Source: Takakia lepidozioides (Eukaryota > Streptophyta > Takakiopsida > Takakiales > Takakiaceae). From it: DNA of 64,000 bases. A program made the translations under genes and the position numbers. The notes under the pieces are model-generated. The model worked only from the letters and a program-made list of their open reading frames with translations. It had not been told where the DNA came from and ran no database searches. Shown here in pieces: positions 9,777 through 19,819 of this stretch (positions within the stretch are counted from its first letter, which is position 1; every line of letters begins with the position of its first letter). The stretch lies in NCBI GenBank assembly GCA_030704615.1, contig CM060734.1, positions 50,608,042 through 50,672,041 of the forward strand. The letters are read 5' to 3'.

Positions 9777-12488
9777 ATGGCTATAACTCAGTTTGTACCG
9801 GCTCCCAGGCGGGATGGTCCACCTCCTGCTCCTGAGGGAGGAGATATGGGAGGCATGGGATTCATGTGCGGAGCAGCACTACCACTAGTGCAGGTGGAGT
9901 TTGCTGCACCCGTGACTCGAGGAGCAGCACGAGCTCCTGAGCCACGAGGTGCAGAGGTGGAGTTGGATCCACAACATGGGGAGGCAAGCCGTCAGGCGAG
10001 GCTGCCTCAGTCATTCACCTTGGCGGAGACAGTGTCAACGCCATCCATGGCACCTAGTTCTCGCCCGACTGTTACCGAGGCGGAGGTTACTATGCCATTG
10101 GGGAGAGCTACACGTGTAGCACTGACACCTGCTGCCAAGGCTAGTGCAGCCGGTGTGTTGTTGGGGGCAGCCACCTCTGTGTGTCAAGCCCCACTGTTCT
10201 CGGCAACCATGATTGCGACGCCGGGGGTAAGACCTGCTGCAGTGTTCAGACTAGCAGCAACACTCTGTGAGAGTGGGGAGGTCACTTCATCTTCTGCGGA
10301 GTTACTGGAAGGTGTAGTGGTAGAGGGATCCTCGGATTTGAGGGTCAAGACTGCCACGGCTGCGCCATGGCAAGCTGCAGCTGCCAGGTTGACGGAGCTG
10401 CCAGCTAGGCCAGCCTTTGAGCGCGCCATGGTGACACCTGGAGTTGTCTTGTTAGACAACCAGGATGACATTTTCTCTTTGAGTGGACCGGCAGGCAAGA
10501 AGTACCGGCCACAGCGGGTCTTGTTGGACTCGGGAGCCTAGCCACTGATGTTGGGCAGAGCTGCTATTGCAAGTTTGGGCCTCATGGAGGCGGATATGGA
10601 GCCTTGTCCTTTCCAGATACAAACATCTCTAGGAGGATCAGAGCAGGCTCGGGGCATGACACGGCATCAGTTGGCCATTAGACTACAGCCAGATCATCCT
10701 GTAGATGGCTCAGTGATGCGGGTCAAGGCCATTGTGACAGACGCAATCTCTTACGATGTCCTCGTTGGTGGGGCAGTGTTATATCCCATGGGCTTCACCC
10801 TGGACTTCTGGGAGGAGTCAGCATCCTACAGGCCTGGATGGCAGTCAGGGGATGGTCGCCGTGCACAGCTCCCTGTGACATTCATTGGGGGTATTGCAGC
10901 TGCCCAGCGGGGCAAGATGCCAACACTAGCCGCCTTCACAGCTGCAGTTAGTTGGCCTGGAGAGTTGCTGGAAGGCAATGCCCATGCAGAGGATGTGCCA
11001 CATCCAGCAGAGCAGGATGACATGCATGGTACGGCGGAGTTGCCTGCCATGGTTGCTCACACTCCATTGTGGGGTACGAGCAAGGATTTGCAGCTAGCTG
11101 CTGATGGACGGGTGCAACAAGCTTGGGTAGAAGCTTTTGTACCGTCAGGAGAGGAGGAGAGTGCGGTGATTGCACCAGGGCCACCTCAGTTGTCGCCATT
11201 GGACGCCACACCTCTTGTGTGGCAGCGCTCGGATGAAGGCATATGCCTTCTGGACTTATTTGGCGGGATCAGCACTGGATTGGCTGCAGTGCTGCAGGCA
11301 GGTGTACGAGTTCGACGTTACCTGTATGTGGAGAAGGATGAGACTGCACGACGCGTCTCACTGCGCCATGTTGCTCGGATGTTGCAGCAGTACCCTGAGT
11401 TGTTGCCGGTGTCTGCAGTTCGTGGATATCAGCAGGCCCTGCCAGCAGACATTGCGTTGCTGGGGGCGCAGGATTTGGAGCGGGTTGGCTCCATTGATCT
11501 GGTAGTGGCAGGTTGGCCCTGCCAAGGGCATTCATCAGCCGGGCATGGCAATGGATTGCTAGACTCGAGGACGGGTTTGTTTTGGGAGATGGTGCGGATT
11601 TTGCGCTACTTGCAGCTTCATCAAGCTGTATCTCCGGCATACATCTTGGAGAATGTGCCGCTGATGGGTGATTCTCGGGCCAGGGTGATGGCCAGTGTGC
11701 ATCAAGTCCGGTCGTGGCTTGGGACAGCAGTGTTGCTGGATGCAGCTGCAGTGGGGTCACGGGCTCATCGTCCACGACTATGGTGGACTAACTTGATGCC
11801 ACCCGCACTGCTCAAGCGTGCATTTGATGGGGTGCAGCGGCCAGCACACCTCACCGTGGATGGCATTTTGGACACAGGAAGGCAGTCTCAACGTGTGAGA
11901 CACGATGACCGTTCGCCTTTGGCAGTGGTCAACAGGGTGGGTCAACCACGAGCAGCATTACCTACACTGCTCAGCTTCCCAGGATCCCATGCTTTTTGGG
12001 ATGGTGGACCTGGCCTCCTGTTGGATGCTCAGTTGCAGCAGTTAGTGGAGCCTAATGCCGACGAGCGAGAGCGGGCTATGGGGTTTTCCACTGGGACCAC
12101 GGCGGTGCCTTCTCTTTCTGAGGCATCACGTCGTCAGGTGTTGGGGCAAGCAATGGATCTCAATTGCTTGACCTGGATTATCAGCTTGGCTATGGCTGAG
12201 CAACGTAGAGTGCAGAGTGCACTTCCCTTGACGGTCTCTCTACCTACCGAGACGGTACAGGCAGCGAGTGGGGGCGAGCCGGTGAGGACCACGGGGTGTA
12301 GACATCCATGGCACACGTGGGAGGTGCTCGAAGTTCAGAGGGAGTTGGCAGCCAAGGCAGCTGTGATGGATGAGGTTGGGGATTCTTCTCGGAATGAGGA
12401 GGTTCTCAATGATGAGATGATGGGGCAGGATGAGGCCTTGTCATTGACTGAGCAGGAAGGGAATACTGCTCAAGAGGTTGCAGCATAA
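9777..12488 (+). CDS. Element 1 pol part 1: retropepsin fused to C5 cytosine DNA methyltransferase
   Basis: This is a single frame broken only by a TAG at 10539-10541 (CAG in element 2). The N-terminal part is a low-complexity linker. The retropepsin active site LLDSGA lies at 10524-10538, with the later DVLVGGAVLYPMGFTLDFW as the family's usual second half. From about 11229 comes a full C5 methyltransferase: motif I DLFGGIS (codons from 11253) for AdoMet, motif IV GWPCQGHS with catalytic Cys at 11520-11522, motif VI ENVP (about 11649), motif VIII-like RPRLWWTN (about 11769), and C-terminal ERERAMGF...RRQVLGQAMD, which resembles motifs IX-X of DNMT3/DRM-type enzymes. It would methylate cytosine in DNA. 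The target specificity is unknown. A TAA at 12486-12488 separates it from RT. Confidence 0.92.
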
Positions 12489-12494
12489 CAACCA
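12486..12494 (+). promoter_or_regulatory. Possible stop-codon readthrough site between methyltransferase and RT
   Basis: The sequence is TAA CAA CCA and the frame continues open into RT after it. CAR-YYA directly after a stop is the tobamovirus-type readthrough context. Element 2 has the same stop and the same six bases at the matching place (25185-25193). Confidence 0.5.
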
Positions 12495-14189
12495 CGGGAC
12501 GCGTCCTCTACCTCTAAGCCCACTGGACTTAAGGTTGCAGTTACGGAGGACAATTGGGAGCCTGACATTGGACCCATTGTCACCGGAGGAGAGAGACGAC
12601 GTATACGGCGGTTCCTGAGGGCTTACAGGAATTGCTTTGCCTTCAGTTTGAAGGACTTGGGAGCACTGAAGGGTCAAGAGATCCGTATTGAGTTGGCCAC
12701 TGACATGCCAATCTTTCGAAGACCCTATAGATACAGTGACATGGAGAGGTCTTTGATTCAGATGAGGACTCAAGATCTCTGGGAGGAAGGTTTGGTGGAG
12801 CTCTCTGGTGGAGAGTATGCTTCAGCCACAGTGATGCCAGCCAAGAAGGATGTCTATGGCAATTGGACGGAGAGACGTATGTGCGGTGATTACCGGCCTG
12901 TAAATCGTCAGACCAAGTCCGATAGGTATGCCATGCCGACACCAGAGGAGATCTTTGATGCCATTGGGCATTCCAAGGTCTATAGCACATTGGATTTACG
13001 ATCCGGATATCACCAGTTGCCGATCAAGGAGGCGGATAAGCAAAAGACGGCATTCTGGGGGATCAATGAGCACGGGAAGAATTGCCTATACCAGTGGCGG
13101 TTCTTACCATTTGGGCTTAAAAACGCTCCCGCTGAGTTTCAAAGAGTCATGGACAGGATTCTAGCAGGGGTGGAGTTTGCTCGGTGCTACATAGATGACA
13201 TCATCATCTTTAGTGCTACGGTGGAGGAGCATGAGAGACACCTTCAGGGGGTATTTCAGCGCTTGAGGGCGCACGGATTGAAGTTACATCCGGGGAAGTG
13301 CAAGTTTTTCCACAACCAGATTGAGTATCTGGGTCACATGATATATCCTGGAGGATTGGGGGTACAGCAGACTAAGGTAGAGTCCATTGCACAGGTTCCA
13401 CGCCCCACAGATGTGAGCCGAGTTCGAACTTTCATGGGGTTAGCAAACTATTACAGACGATTTGTTAAGGGATTTAGCGCCATTGCAAAGGCTCTAACCA
13501 AGCTGACCAAGGTGGACCAGGAGTGGCAGTGGGAAGATGAGCAAGAACAAGCTTTTCAAGAGCTCAAGGCGAGGTTGACCTCGGCGCCCATCTTGAGACG
13601 ACCTATCAGGGGGCGTCCTTTTCAGCTGCATACAGATTGGAGCATGTTGGGGCTTGGAGCGGTGCTCACACAGGTGGATGATGAGGGAAGAGAGTTCGTA
13701 GTGGCTTATGCTAGCCGCTCGAACAACGCTGCAGAGTCTAAGTATAGCTCATATGAGGGAGAATGCTTAGCTGCAGTGTGGGCCGTGGCACACTTCAAGT
13801 GCTATCTATACGGCAATCTCTTCACCCTTGTCACGGATCACCAACCACTCAAGTGGTTGATGGAGTCAGACAAGCTTACGGGGAAGCTTGCACGGTGGGC
13901 ACTCATCCTTCAAGAGTATGACTTTCAGGTTGTGCATGGACCGGGTTTGGTAAATCGGGATGCAGATGGGTTGAGTCGCAATCCATGCACGAGCCAGCAG
14001 AATGATACTGGAGCTCGGTGGCATGGTGAGACGGACGAGGAGATGGTGCCCGGATGGCATGCATCTGCATTTCTCTGTATCTTGGCAGCGGAAGGTCAGG
14101 TTGGACCTGCAACAGGGATGACTGTAGATCAAGTGTCTGAGGACCCTGAGGCCAACAATGGAGCAAGGTGGCGCCAAAGATATACATGA
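12489..14189 (+). CDS. Element 1 pol part 2: reverse transcriptase and RNase H
   Basis: The frame is open directly after the TAA at 12488, and the first ATG is at 12648. RT shows the Ty3/gypsy pattern: MRTQDLWEEGLVELS, VMPAKKDVYGNWTERRMCGD, the STLDLRSGYHQLPI motif with catalytic Asp, RFLPFGLKNAPAEFQRVMD, and YIDDIIIF as the YxDD box. RNase H follows with LHTDWSMLGLGAVLTQ, SSYEGECLAAVWAV, LVTDHQPLKWLM and NRDADGLSR. A one-base insertion near 14158 (ATGGAGC against ATGAGC in element 2) throws the frame, and integrase continues in other frames. This enzyme copies the element RNA into DNA. Confidence 0.95.
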   Translation, partial: QPRDASSTSKPTGLKVAVTEDNWEPDIGPIVTGGERRRIRRFLRAYRNCFAFSLKDLGALKGQEIRIELATDMPIFRRPYRYSDMERSLIQMRTQDLWEEGLVELSGGEYASATVMPAKKDVYGNWTERRMCGDYRPVNRQTKSDRYAMPTPEEIFDAIGHSKVYSTLDLRSGYHQLPIKEADKQKTAFWGINEHGKNCLYQWRFLPFGLKNAPAEFQRVMDRILAGVEFARCYIDDIIIFSATVEEHERHLQGVFQRLRAHGLKLHPGKCKFFHNQIEYLGHMIYPGGLGVQQTKVESIAQVPRPTDVSRVRTFMGLANYYRRFVKGFSAIAKALTKLTKVDQEWQWEDEQEQAFQELKARLTSAPILRRPIRGRPFQLHTDWSMLGLGAVLTQVDDEGREFVVAYASRSNNAAESKYSSYEGECLAAVWAVAHFKCYLYGNLFTLVTDHQPLKWLMESDKLTGKLARWALILQEYDFQVVHGPGLVNRDADGLSRNPCTSQQNDTGARWHGETDEEMVPGWHASAFLCILAAEGQVGPATGMTVDQVSEDPEANNGARWRQRYT

Positions 14190-15471
14190 GGATTCAGTTG
14201 TGTTGGACTACCTCCGCACTGGAGACACTGCAGCCACTGTGACTGCCAATGAGAGGGATCGGATCCTACAACGAGCCAAGAGGTTCAAGGACACACCTGC
14301 TCCGAGTGTGGGAGGATGGTCGAGTGAGGATTGTGCCTCACCCAACACACCGGGCACGGTTAGTGCGGCATGCCCATGAGGAGTTGGGGCATTTTGGGGT
14401 GCGACGCACTCATAGTCTACTGCAGGGGCAGTATTGGTGGCGTGGTATGCACACAGAGTGCAACAACTTGTGGCTAGGTGCATGGTGTGTGACAGGGTGC
14501 GTGCTTCATTCAACGCCCCTACTCCACAATTGCACCCCTCTTCCGATCATGGGATTGGGCTACAGGTGGAGTCTTCACTTCGCAGGGGCGTTGCCACTGA
14601 CCATGCGCCACAACAAGTACGTGTTGGTGATGGTGGAGCACTTCTCCAAGTGTATTGAATTGGTTCCATTGCCTGATAAGGCTAGTGAGGGAGCTGCGTA
14701 TGCATTCTTGGATTGTGTGCTTAGCCGATTCGGTGCTCCAGCTGAGGTACTCACGGACCAAGGAGAGAGTTCTTGGGGGAGTTTCAGGCTTTGTGTGACA
14801 AGGCCTTGATAGACCACCGCACCACTTCTTGGGATCATCCTGAGGCCAATGGCTTGGCAGAGAGAGTTGTTCAGATAGTAATAAAGAGGGGTTTGCGCAA
14901 GTATGGCTTGCAGAAGGGACACCTAGGAGATTGGGACCTTCAGTTACCCTGGTTAGCCATGGGCTACAGGTTCAGCAAGCAAGCATCACTTGCCTCCTTC
15001 TCACCATACTTTCTTCTCTTTGGCCAAGAGCCGGATTTGCCTACATCCATTCGCAGAGAAGCTGCTACAGTTCTTAACCTTGACGATCCGGACGTGTGGG
15101 CACGTGCATGTGAGCAGCGTGCAGAGTTGTTCAAGAGAGTCATGCCCATGGCTTTCGAGAACCTTGCCATTGCAAAACATCGTGATACGTTGAGGTATGC
15201 TACCATACGTGGTGGGGGCTATCGTCCTGGGGTTCGGAGATTCAACCCTGGTGACTATGTCTATCTGCAGCAGACTGCTCCTACGACCCTGGATGTGACT
15301 GCAGGACGTGTTATTTTGAGGGTTCGAGAGGTCTTGCCCTCAGGCGTCTTGGTCTTGGGGGGTCGGGATGGCATAACTTGGAAGGACCATGTGCATAATT
15401 GTGCGCCATGTCACCTTCCGAATGTCGATGGCAGGATTGACCCAAACCGGCAGTGGTATCTGCAGGTTTGA
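14158..15471 (+). pseudogene. Element 1 integrase, frameshifted
   Basis: Integrase is spread over frames at 14158-14379, 14249-14809 and 14773-15471. It has an HHCC zinc-binding region (HAHEELGHFGVRRTHSLL...C...C), a catalytic core whose first acidic position reads WSLHFAGAL (His where gypsy integrases have Asp), the second Asp in EVLTDQG, and the Glu in GLAERVVQ. A C-terminal GPY/F-like stretch is GRVILRVREVLPSGVLVL. An 8-bp deletion near 14287 and small indels near 14765 and 15450 break the frame compared with element 2. It would insert the cDNA into the genome. The last frameshift cuts the PHD finger off the integrase frame. Confidence 0.85.
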
Positions 15472-15473
15472 GG

Positions 15474-15617
15474 TGCATGTTGTGTGGGTCTGCTAAAGGG
15501 GCAGCCACCATGCTGGTGTGTGATCGATGCTCTAGAGGTTGGCATATGGGATGCTTGACTCCACCTCTTGAGATGGTTCCAGATGGGGATTGGTTATGTC
15601 CGCATTGCATTGGATAG
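15474..15617 (+). pseudogene. Element 1 PHD finger (C-terminal module of pol)
   Basis: This complete C4HC3 PHD finger has CMLC, CDRC, WHMGC and CPHC spacing with the typical LTPPLEMVPDGDWLCPHC end. It is one base out of frame with integrase here but in frame in element 2 (about 28167-28310). PHD fingers of this kind often bind the histone H3 N-terminal tail. Here it occupies the position where chromoviruses have a chromodomain, suggesting targeting to chromatin. The binding preference cannot be read from sequence alone. Confidence 0.88.
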
Positions 15618-15845
15618 TGGGACTGGATACAACCATGGAAGGCTAACAAGAAACGCAAAGCCCAGCTACTAGGAGACCTTGAACACACGAGATCCTGGCT
15701 CAAGTTCACAGATTGCAAGACGGCGACTAACGATGGGGCTACTCTGTACCCGGCCTCTTGGTCTATAGAGTTTGAGTACAATAGGGACAGTGATAGAGGA
15801 CTTAGTAGCGCTGTGGCTATTACATCTTGTAGCTATCTGGAGTAA
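15618..15845 (+). other. Open extension after the PHD stop codon, element 1
   Basis: After the TAG at 15615-15617 the same frame stays open for 75 codons, beginning WDWIQPWKANKKRKAQLLGD, to a TAA at 15843-15845. Element 2 shares the TAG and the first roughly 25 codons before an in-frame TGA. This may be untranslated tail, or a C-terminal extension reached by readthrough. Confidence 0.3.
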
Positions 15846-15865
15846 GAGGGACATATCCACCAGCT

Positions 15866-15874
15866 AGGGGGGCG
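15866..15874 (+). promoter_or_regulatory. Polypurine tract, element 1
   Basis: AGGGGGGCG lies immediately before segment A1 and is the expected plus-strand primer site. The same tract precedes A1 in element 2 (28530-28538). Its position shows that reverse-transcribed LTRs should begin with segment A. Confidence 0.75.
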
Positions 15875-15961
15875 ATTGTGGCAGACTACTTTATTGTGCA
15901 TATATGTGTGGTGTGGTTTGGACAGCGATGTAATTGTGTAGCGATATGTATGCGCACGACA
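15875..15961 (+). repeat. Terminal repeat segment A1 of element 1
   Basis: This 87-bp segment starts ATTGTGG just after the polypurine tract and ends GACA. It is repeated at 16316-16402 with two substitutions. A 2-nt spacer (GC) separates it from B2. Confidence 0.92.
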
Positions 15962-15963
15962 GC

Positions 15964-16314
15964 TGTCAAGTTAAATAAGCACAGTGTGACAACAGCTAGA
16001 ATAAAACTAGTTATTTGTATTTAACACTTGGATTTAGGTCAAGTGTTAAATCAGGTATCAAGTTTAATTTGACACCTGGTCCGTCTTATCTTCACGAGAG
16101 CGGCAGTCGCGCAGCTCATCTTCTCGGTTGAGCCTGCGCGACCGAGCTCCTGCATGCGTTTAGATCTGAGTGTACTCATGATGGGAGTGTAGGTTGTGTG
16201 GGGTGGGGTGGAGTCCCCATAGCTTGGGGTGCCCCTGGCTCGACTACTATTTCTAAGAGTGATGGTTTGGTTTTCATGTTTTGTGTCAACAGTGTGTTCT
16301 TGGGTTTTCTTATC
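15964..16314 (+). repeat. Terminal repeat segment B2 of element 1
   Basis: This 351-bp copy of B1 starts TGTCAAG and ends TTATC. One base (C) separates it from A2. GACA-GC-TGTC at the A1/B2 boundary is an inverted-repeat junction. Confidence 0.92.
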
Positions 16315-16315
16315 C

Positions 16316-16402
16316 ATTGTGGCAGACTACTTTATTGTGCATATATGTGTGGTGTGGTTTGGACAGCGATGTAGTTGTGTAGCGATATGTATGCGCAAGA
16401 CA
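16316..16402 (+). repeat. Terminal repeat segment A2 of element 1 (3' end)
   Basis: This second 87-bp copy of A ends GACA, immediately followed by the target duplication TGGC (16403-16406). It forms the right end of the inserted DNA. Confidence 0.92.
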
Positions 16403-16406
16403 TGGC
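16403..16406. repeat. Target-site duplication TGGC, right of element 1
   Basis: This matches 4732-4735 and marks the right insertion boundary. Confidence 0.8.
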
Positions 16407-18088
16407 GTCCTTCGAAAAATGAGAGGAGTGACGCATGTTGTCTTTGGTGTCGACCCATGTAACAATTGTGAGTAGCCCCTCAGGGCCAAACTTGGAAATG
16501 ACCGGAGCCTTGCACCGTTCCTGGCAATAACAGGGTTGATTGCAATTGTAGTTTTTCTTTCTTTGGTGTAGTCCTTGATGATATCTGCCTGTGTGGAAGT
16601 GTGCGGGTGGGGTTGCTAGAGCTAGCCTTTGGGATAGAGTTGTGGGCTTGATCGGATCTGGGGCGGGGTGGGGGGGCAGCTCCAGCCATTTGTGGAGCTG
16701 GTGCCAATACAGTAGCTGCCGCTTCTGCCCTCATGGGGTCCACATGGTCTTTAAGCCTCTTTCCGGGGGAAGGAAGAAGATGAGGTAGAAAGGTCCCAAT
16801 TTCCTTGGTTGGGAAAGAGAGAGTCATTGAGTCTTTTCTGCTACTTTGTGGACTGCAGCTGCTGGGGCTACCGCATCAGGGTCTTTTCGATTTGCATTAG
16901 ACTAGAATTGTCTTGATTTGAGATTGTGAGCCAAAGCATGTGCCTGAGAGTTGGGGGAGCCGTGCACGGAGGTTCTCTTGCGCTTAGCTTTTGGGCAGTT
17001 GACCCTCAGATGGCCTGTCTGGCCGCAAGTGTAGCAAGCGGAAGATGAAGTGTCTTCAGTGATTTTTACTGAGAAATAATTACCTTCCCTGTCAATTGGC
17101 AGACGAATAAACTCCGGCAGTATTGCATCAGCTGGCATTGAGACCACAATCTTTGCAAAACCCGTATCATGAATTTTCGATGCAATTGTTACTCCTCCAC
17201 GCTGGATGTTTTTTAGAGCCTTTGTGCACATCTCCGGATCAAAGACTGAGAGGCAGCCTAAGAAAACTCCAAAGTGATTGCCTATATTAGGTAGGCAGAA
17301 GAGGTACTGATCCGGGATATATGGAAGAGCTAAAGTCCTGGGGGCCCATACTTTCCCGTTACGGTTGCCTAGTGCCGCTGACCAGGGGAAAATATTAATG
17401 TTGAATCCCAGGAGGTGTGGGTTCGATGAGAGGGCTCGATCTGCTGCTTCTTTTGTACCTAGCAGGATGGAATAGAAGCCTTTGCCTCTGGAGTGGCAGA
17501 ACTGCTGCTTTATGTCCCCTGATCCCCCCAAGTGCTTGATTGCCCATTCCCTTGCTATATCCCTGTCCACTTTTTTTCCCAGTGCGGAGTAAGTCTAGTT
17601 AGCAATCCCAATCCCAGTATTTCGGTGACCATGTCATCGACGAAATCAAGGTCCACATCAACTAGTGGATCATTCTCGGACATTGCAAGTTGCAGAGCCG
17701 AGGGTGCTTCCGATTGTTCCAGCATGCCAGTCCATGATTCCATTGAAGCTGCTTTCTACACGGTGAGAGTTGCTAGAGGCGCCATTACACTGATGTAGGG
17801 TGCGAGCGAGTAATTTGGACTGGGAAGTGCGACGAGGAAGGATCGTGGAGGTGGAGCTAGGGAGTCGCTCCACTGTCGATGCAAATTTGGTTTGCGCCTG
17901 GTGCGCCATGAAGAAGCCCATTCCCGAAGAGGGCTGTGATTGGCGAAAGACTGGAAGTCGAGTGTAGTTGTGTTGTCGGCCTTTAGCCCCTCCCATACGG
18001 CTACTGCTTGGGTAAGGTCATGGAGAAGGATGGTGACAATACCAAGTTGACAGGGATCAGTACAAGAGGCAGATCTTCCAGCAGGAAG
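16407..18088 (-). pseudogene. LINE ORF1 with DUF4283-like region and CCHC zinc knuckle
   Basis: This minus-strand ORF1 of the LINE is the nucleic-acid-binding partner of ORF2. The longest frame (17570-16902, 222 residues) has the plant-LINE DUF4283-type fold (GFYSILLGTKEAADRAL, LLGFNINIFPW, PDQYLFCLPNIGNHFG, a CTKALKNIQRGG region) and a knuckle CYTCGQTGHLRVNC. Upstream, an acidic segment (ENDPLVDVDLDFVDD, about 17640-17680) is one frameshift away. Downstream comes a Pro-rich part (16827-16480), then the piece that continues beyond element 1 at 4735. There are several frameshifts, and element 2 inserted upstream of it. Confidence 0.8.
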
Positions 18089-18092
18089 AAGG
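18089..18092. repeat. Target-site duplication AAGG, left of element 2
   Basis: AAGG precedes the TGTC start of element 2 and recurs at 29088-29091 after its GACA end. Confidence 0.8.
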
Positions 18093-18453
18093 TGTCATGG
18101 TTTTAGTCATGGTTATCTAGAATTACCTACTTCTAGTTAACTAGGACATTTTAGATATTTATATTTATATTTTGGTGTTGGGGACTTCATTTGGTCTCAC
18201 ATGCAAATGAGGTGTCGAGCCTCACTTGAGACATGGAGATAGGTTTCCCCTTGGAGTGTTGAGAGGCTCATCTTCTTGTAGTGAGCCTCCATGAGCCTCT
18301 CCCACCTCCATAGCTCTAGGTATTGAGAGGGAGTGTGGTGAGGGCTTTGTAGGGTGGATTCCCTTAGCAAAGGTGCCCTTGGCTTGACTTAGTTTATGTG
18401 ATTGAGTGGATTCATGAGTGGAGTGTTTCCATTGTGTGTTCACTTCCATTATC
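18093..18453 (+). repeat. Terminal repeat segment B1 of element 2 (5' end)
   Basis: This 361-bp segment starts TGTCATGG and ends ATTATC. It matches 28628-28999. Segment A is absent on this side, as in element 1. It contains TATA-like AT-rich sequence (about 18150-18172) and a stem-loop GGCTCA...TGAGCC near 18272-18292, placed like the third stem-loop of element 1 B but with different bases. Confidence 0.9.
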
Positions 18454-19819
18454 ACTACAAGAGAATTCTCCTTATGCTGTGAGTGCGGAGTGTAAGGGTT
18501 AGTAGCACTTGTGTGTTGGAGAGAGCTGGGAAAGAGCTCTTGTGTTGCAAGGTATTGAAGGTTTTGCACGGAAAATCCTTGTGGCGTGGAGAACATGGAT
18601 TTGGTAGGTTTGAGAAGCATTACTTTGCTCTATAGCGGGGGGCAGCTTTTGAAAAGAGCTCTTGCATCACAAGAGAAGTGTTGTGTGTGGAGAAGATAGA
18701 CACTAGGGTTTCAAGAGCAAGCTCTAGTTGTTCATGGTGTGAAAGAGAAGCCAAGAGCGGCACATGCTTGGGTTGGAAACACCATAGAAGGAGTACAACA
18801 AAGGGTAGCTTGAGGAGCATTGAGTAGCTCAAGAGAAGCTAAAAGTGGTTGTTCTATCCATGGTGAAATGAAGCCAAGTGGGGTTTCATTTGGTTGACAA
18901 ACAGCAAACGAAGGCGGCGCTAGAAGGGAGTGCTTTTGCTAGTTCTATGAGTTCTTGGATTGCTCTTGGTCAAGCAAGTGATTGACCAAGCAAGTGACGC
19001 ATGTGTGGAGCATGCTTTCCAAGTGTGGCTTCCATTCAAGCTTGAGGAGAGCTAGAAGGTGAAGTGAGCAAGTTCATTCATTGTGTATGAGGTGGTGCAT
19101 GTTGTGGAAGAAAAGCCAAGGATCTACATAGGCTAGGGCTTGAAGACAACAAAAGCAACCACTTGGAGAGCATCTAGAAGCTCAAGATGACTCCAAAGGG
19201 AAGCATGTGGGTGAGAATTCTATCCATGATGATGTGAAACCAAGCCTAGAGTATTGAAGAGCTTGGAGCACATGTGGGAGATCATTGGAGGTGGTCTTCA
19301 TGAAGAAAGGAGATTGTGGCTCACGGCATGCATAGCAACTTCAACCATACATTAGCATGTGACAAGACAAGGAAGGGGAAGGTGAAGCTCATGTATTCAT
19401 TCTTTTTTTGCTTAAGTTTTGTGGTGGATGGTTGATCAAGCAAGTGATGCTTATGTGGAACATGCTCTAAGGCTTGTGACTTCAAGTCTGAGAAGATGAG
19501 CTCTTGAATAGAGGTGTGGATACACATTATGATGAATGAAGACAACACCTAGGTCAAGAGGTGGGAGTGTGTGTGACTAACCCATGCAAGGGAAAGCACA
19601 TGGAAGATGGCATACAAAATTCAAATTCAAGCAAGGCTTGGCGCTTGTCATTGGGCACATTAGTGTGCTATGAGTTCCAAGGAGATCAAGAGGAACTTGT
19701 CAATTTGGGATGAATGCATTACAAAGTAAGATAATGCAATCTTGCATGCATGTTAGGGGGGAAGATACCATGAAGAAGGTGTTTCCTACTATACTCTACA
19801 GACCCTAGTCTCCATACTC

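Larger units (their letters stand above)
4736..16402 (+). mobile_element. Element 1: Ty3/gypsy-type retroelement with DNA methyltransferase, PHD finger and permuted terminal repeats
   Basis: This is an 11.7-kb element inserted in the minus-strand LINE. The order is: terminal repeat B1, a 3.2-kb leader, gag with two zinc knuckles, retropepsin, C5 cytosine methyltransferase, RT and RNase H, integrase with a GPY/F-like region, PHD finger, polypurine tract, and terminal repeats A1-gc-B2-A2. The ends are TGTC and GACA, flanked by the 4-bp duplication TGGC. B1 and B2 are about 97 per cent alike by eye and A1/A2 differ at 2 of 87 positions, so insertion is fairly recent. The coding region still has long frames but carries nonsense changes (gag about 9653, protease 10539) and frameshifts (about 14150, 14300, 15450), so this copy is not autonomous as it stands. 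Confidence 0.93.

Noticed and set aside
10539-10541. In-frame TAG in the element 1 protease as a programmed readthrough site
   Set aside because: Element 2 has CAG at the same codon and the following bases do not fit a readthrough context, so a simple nonsense mutation is the better explanation.
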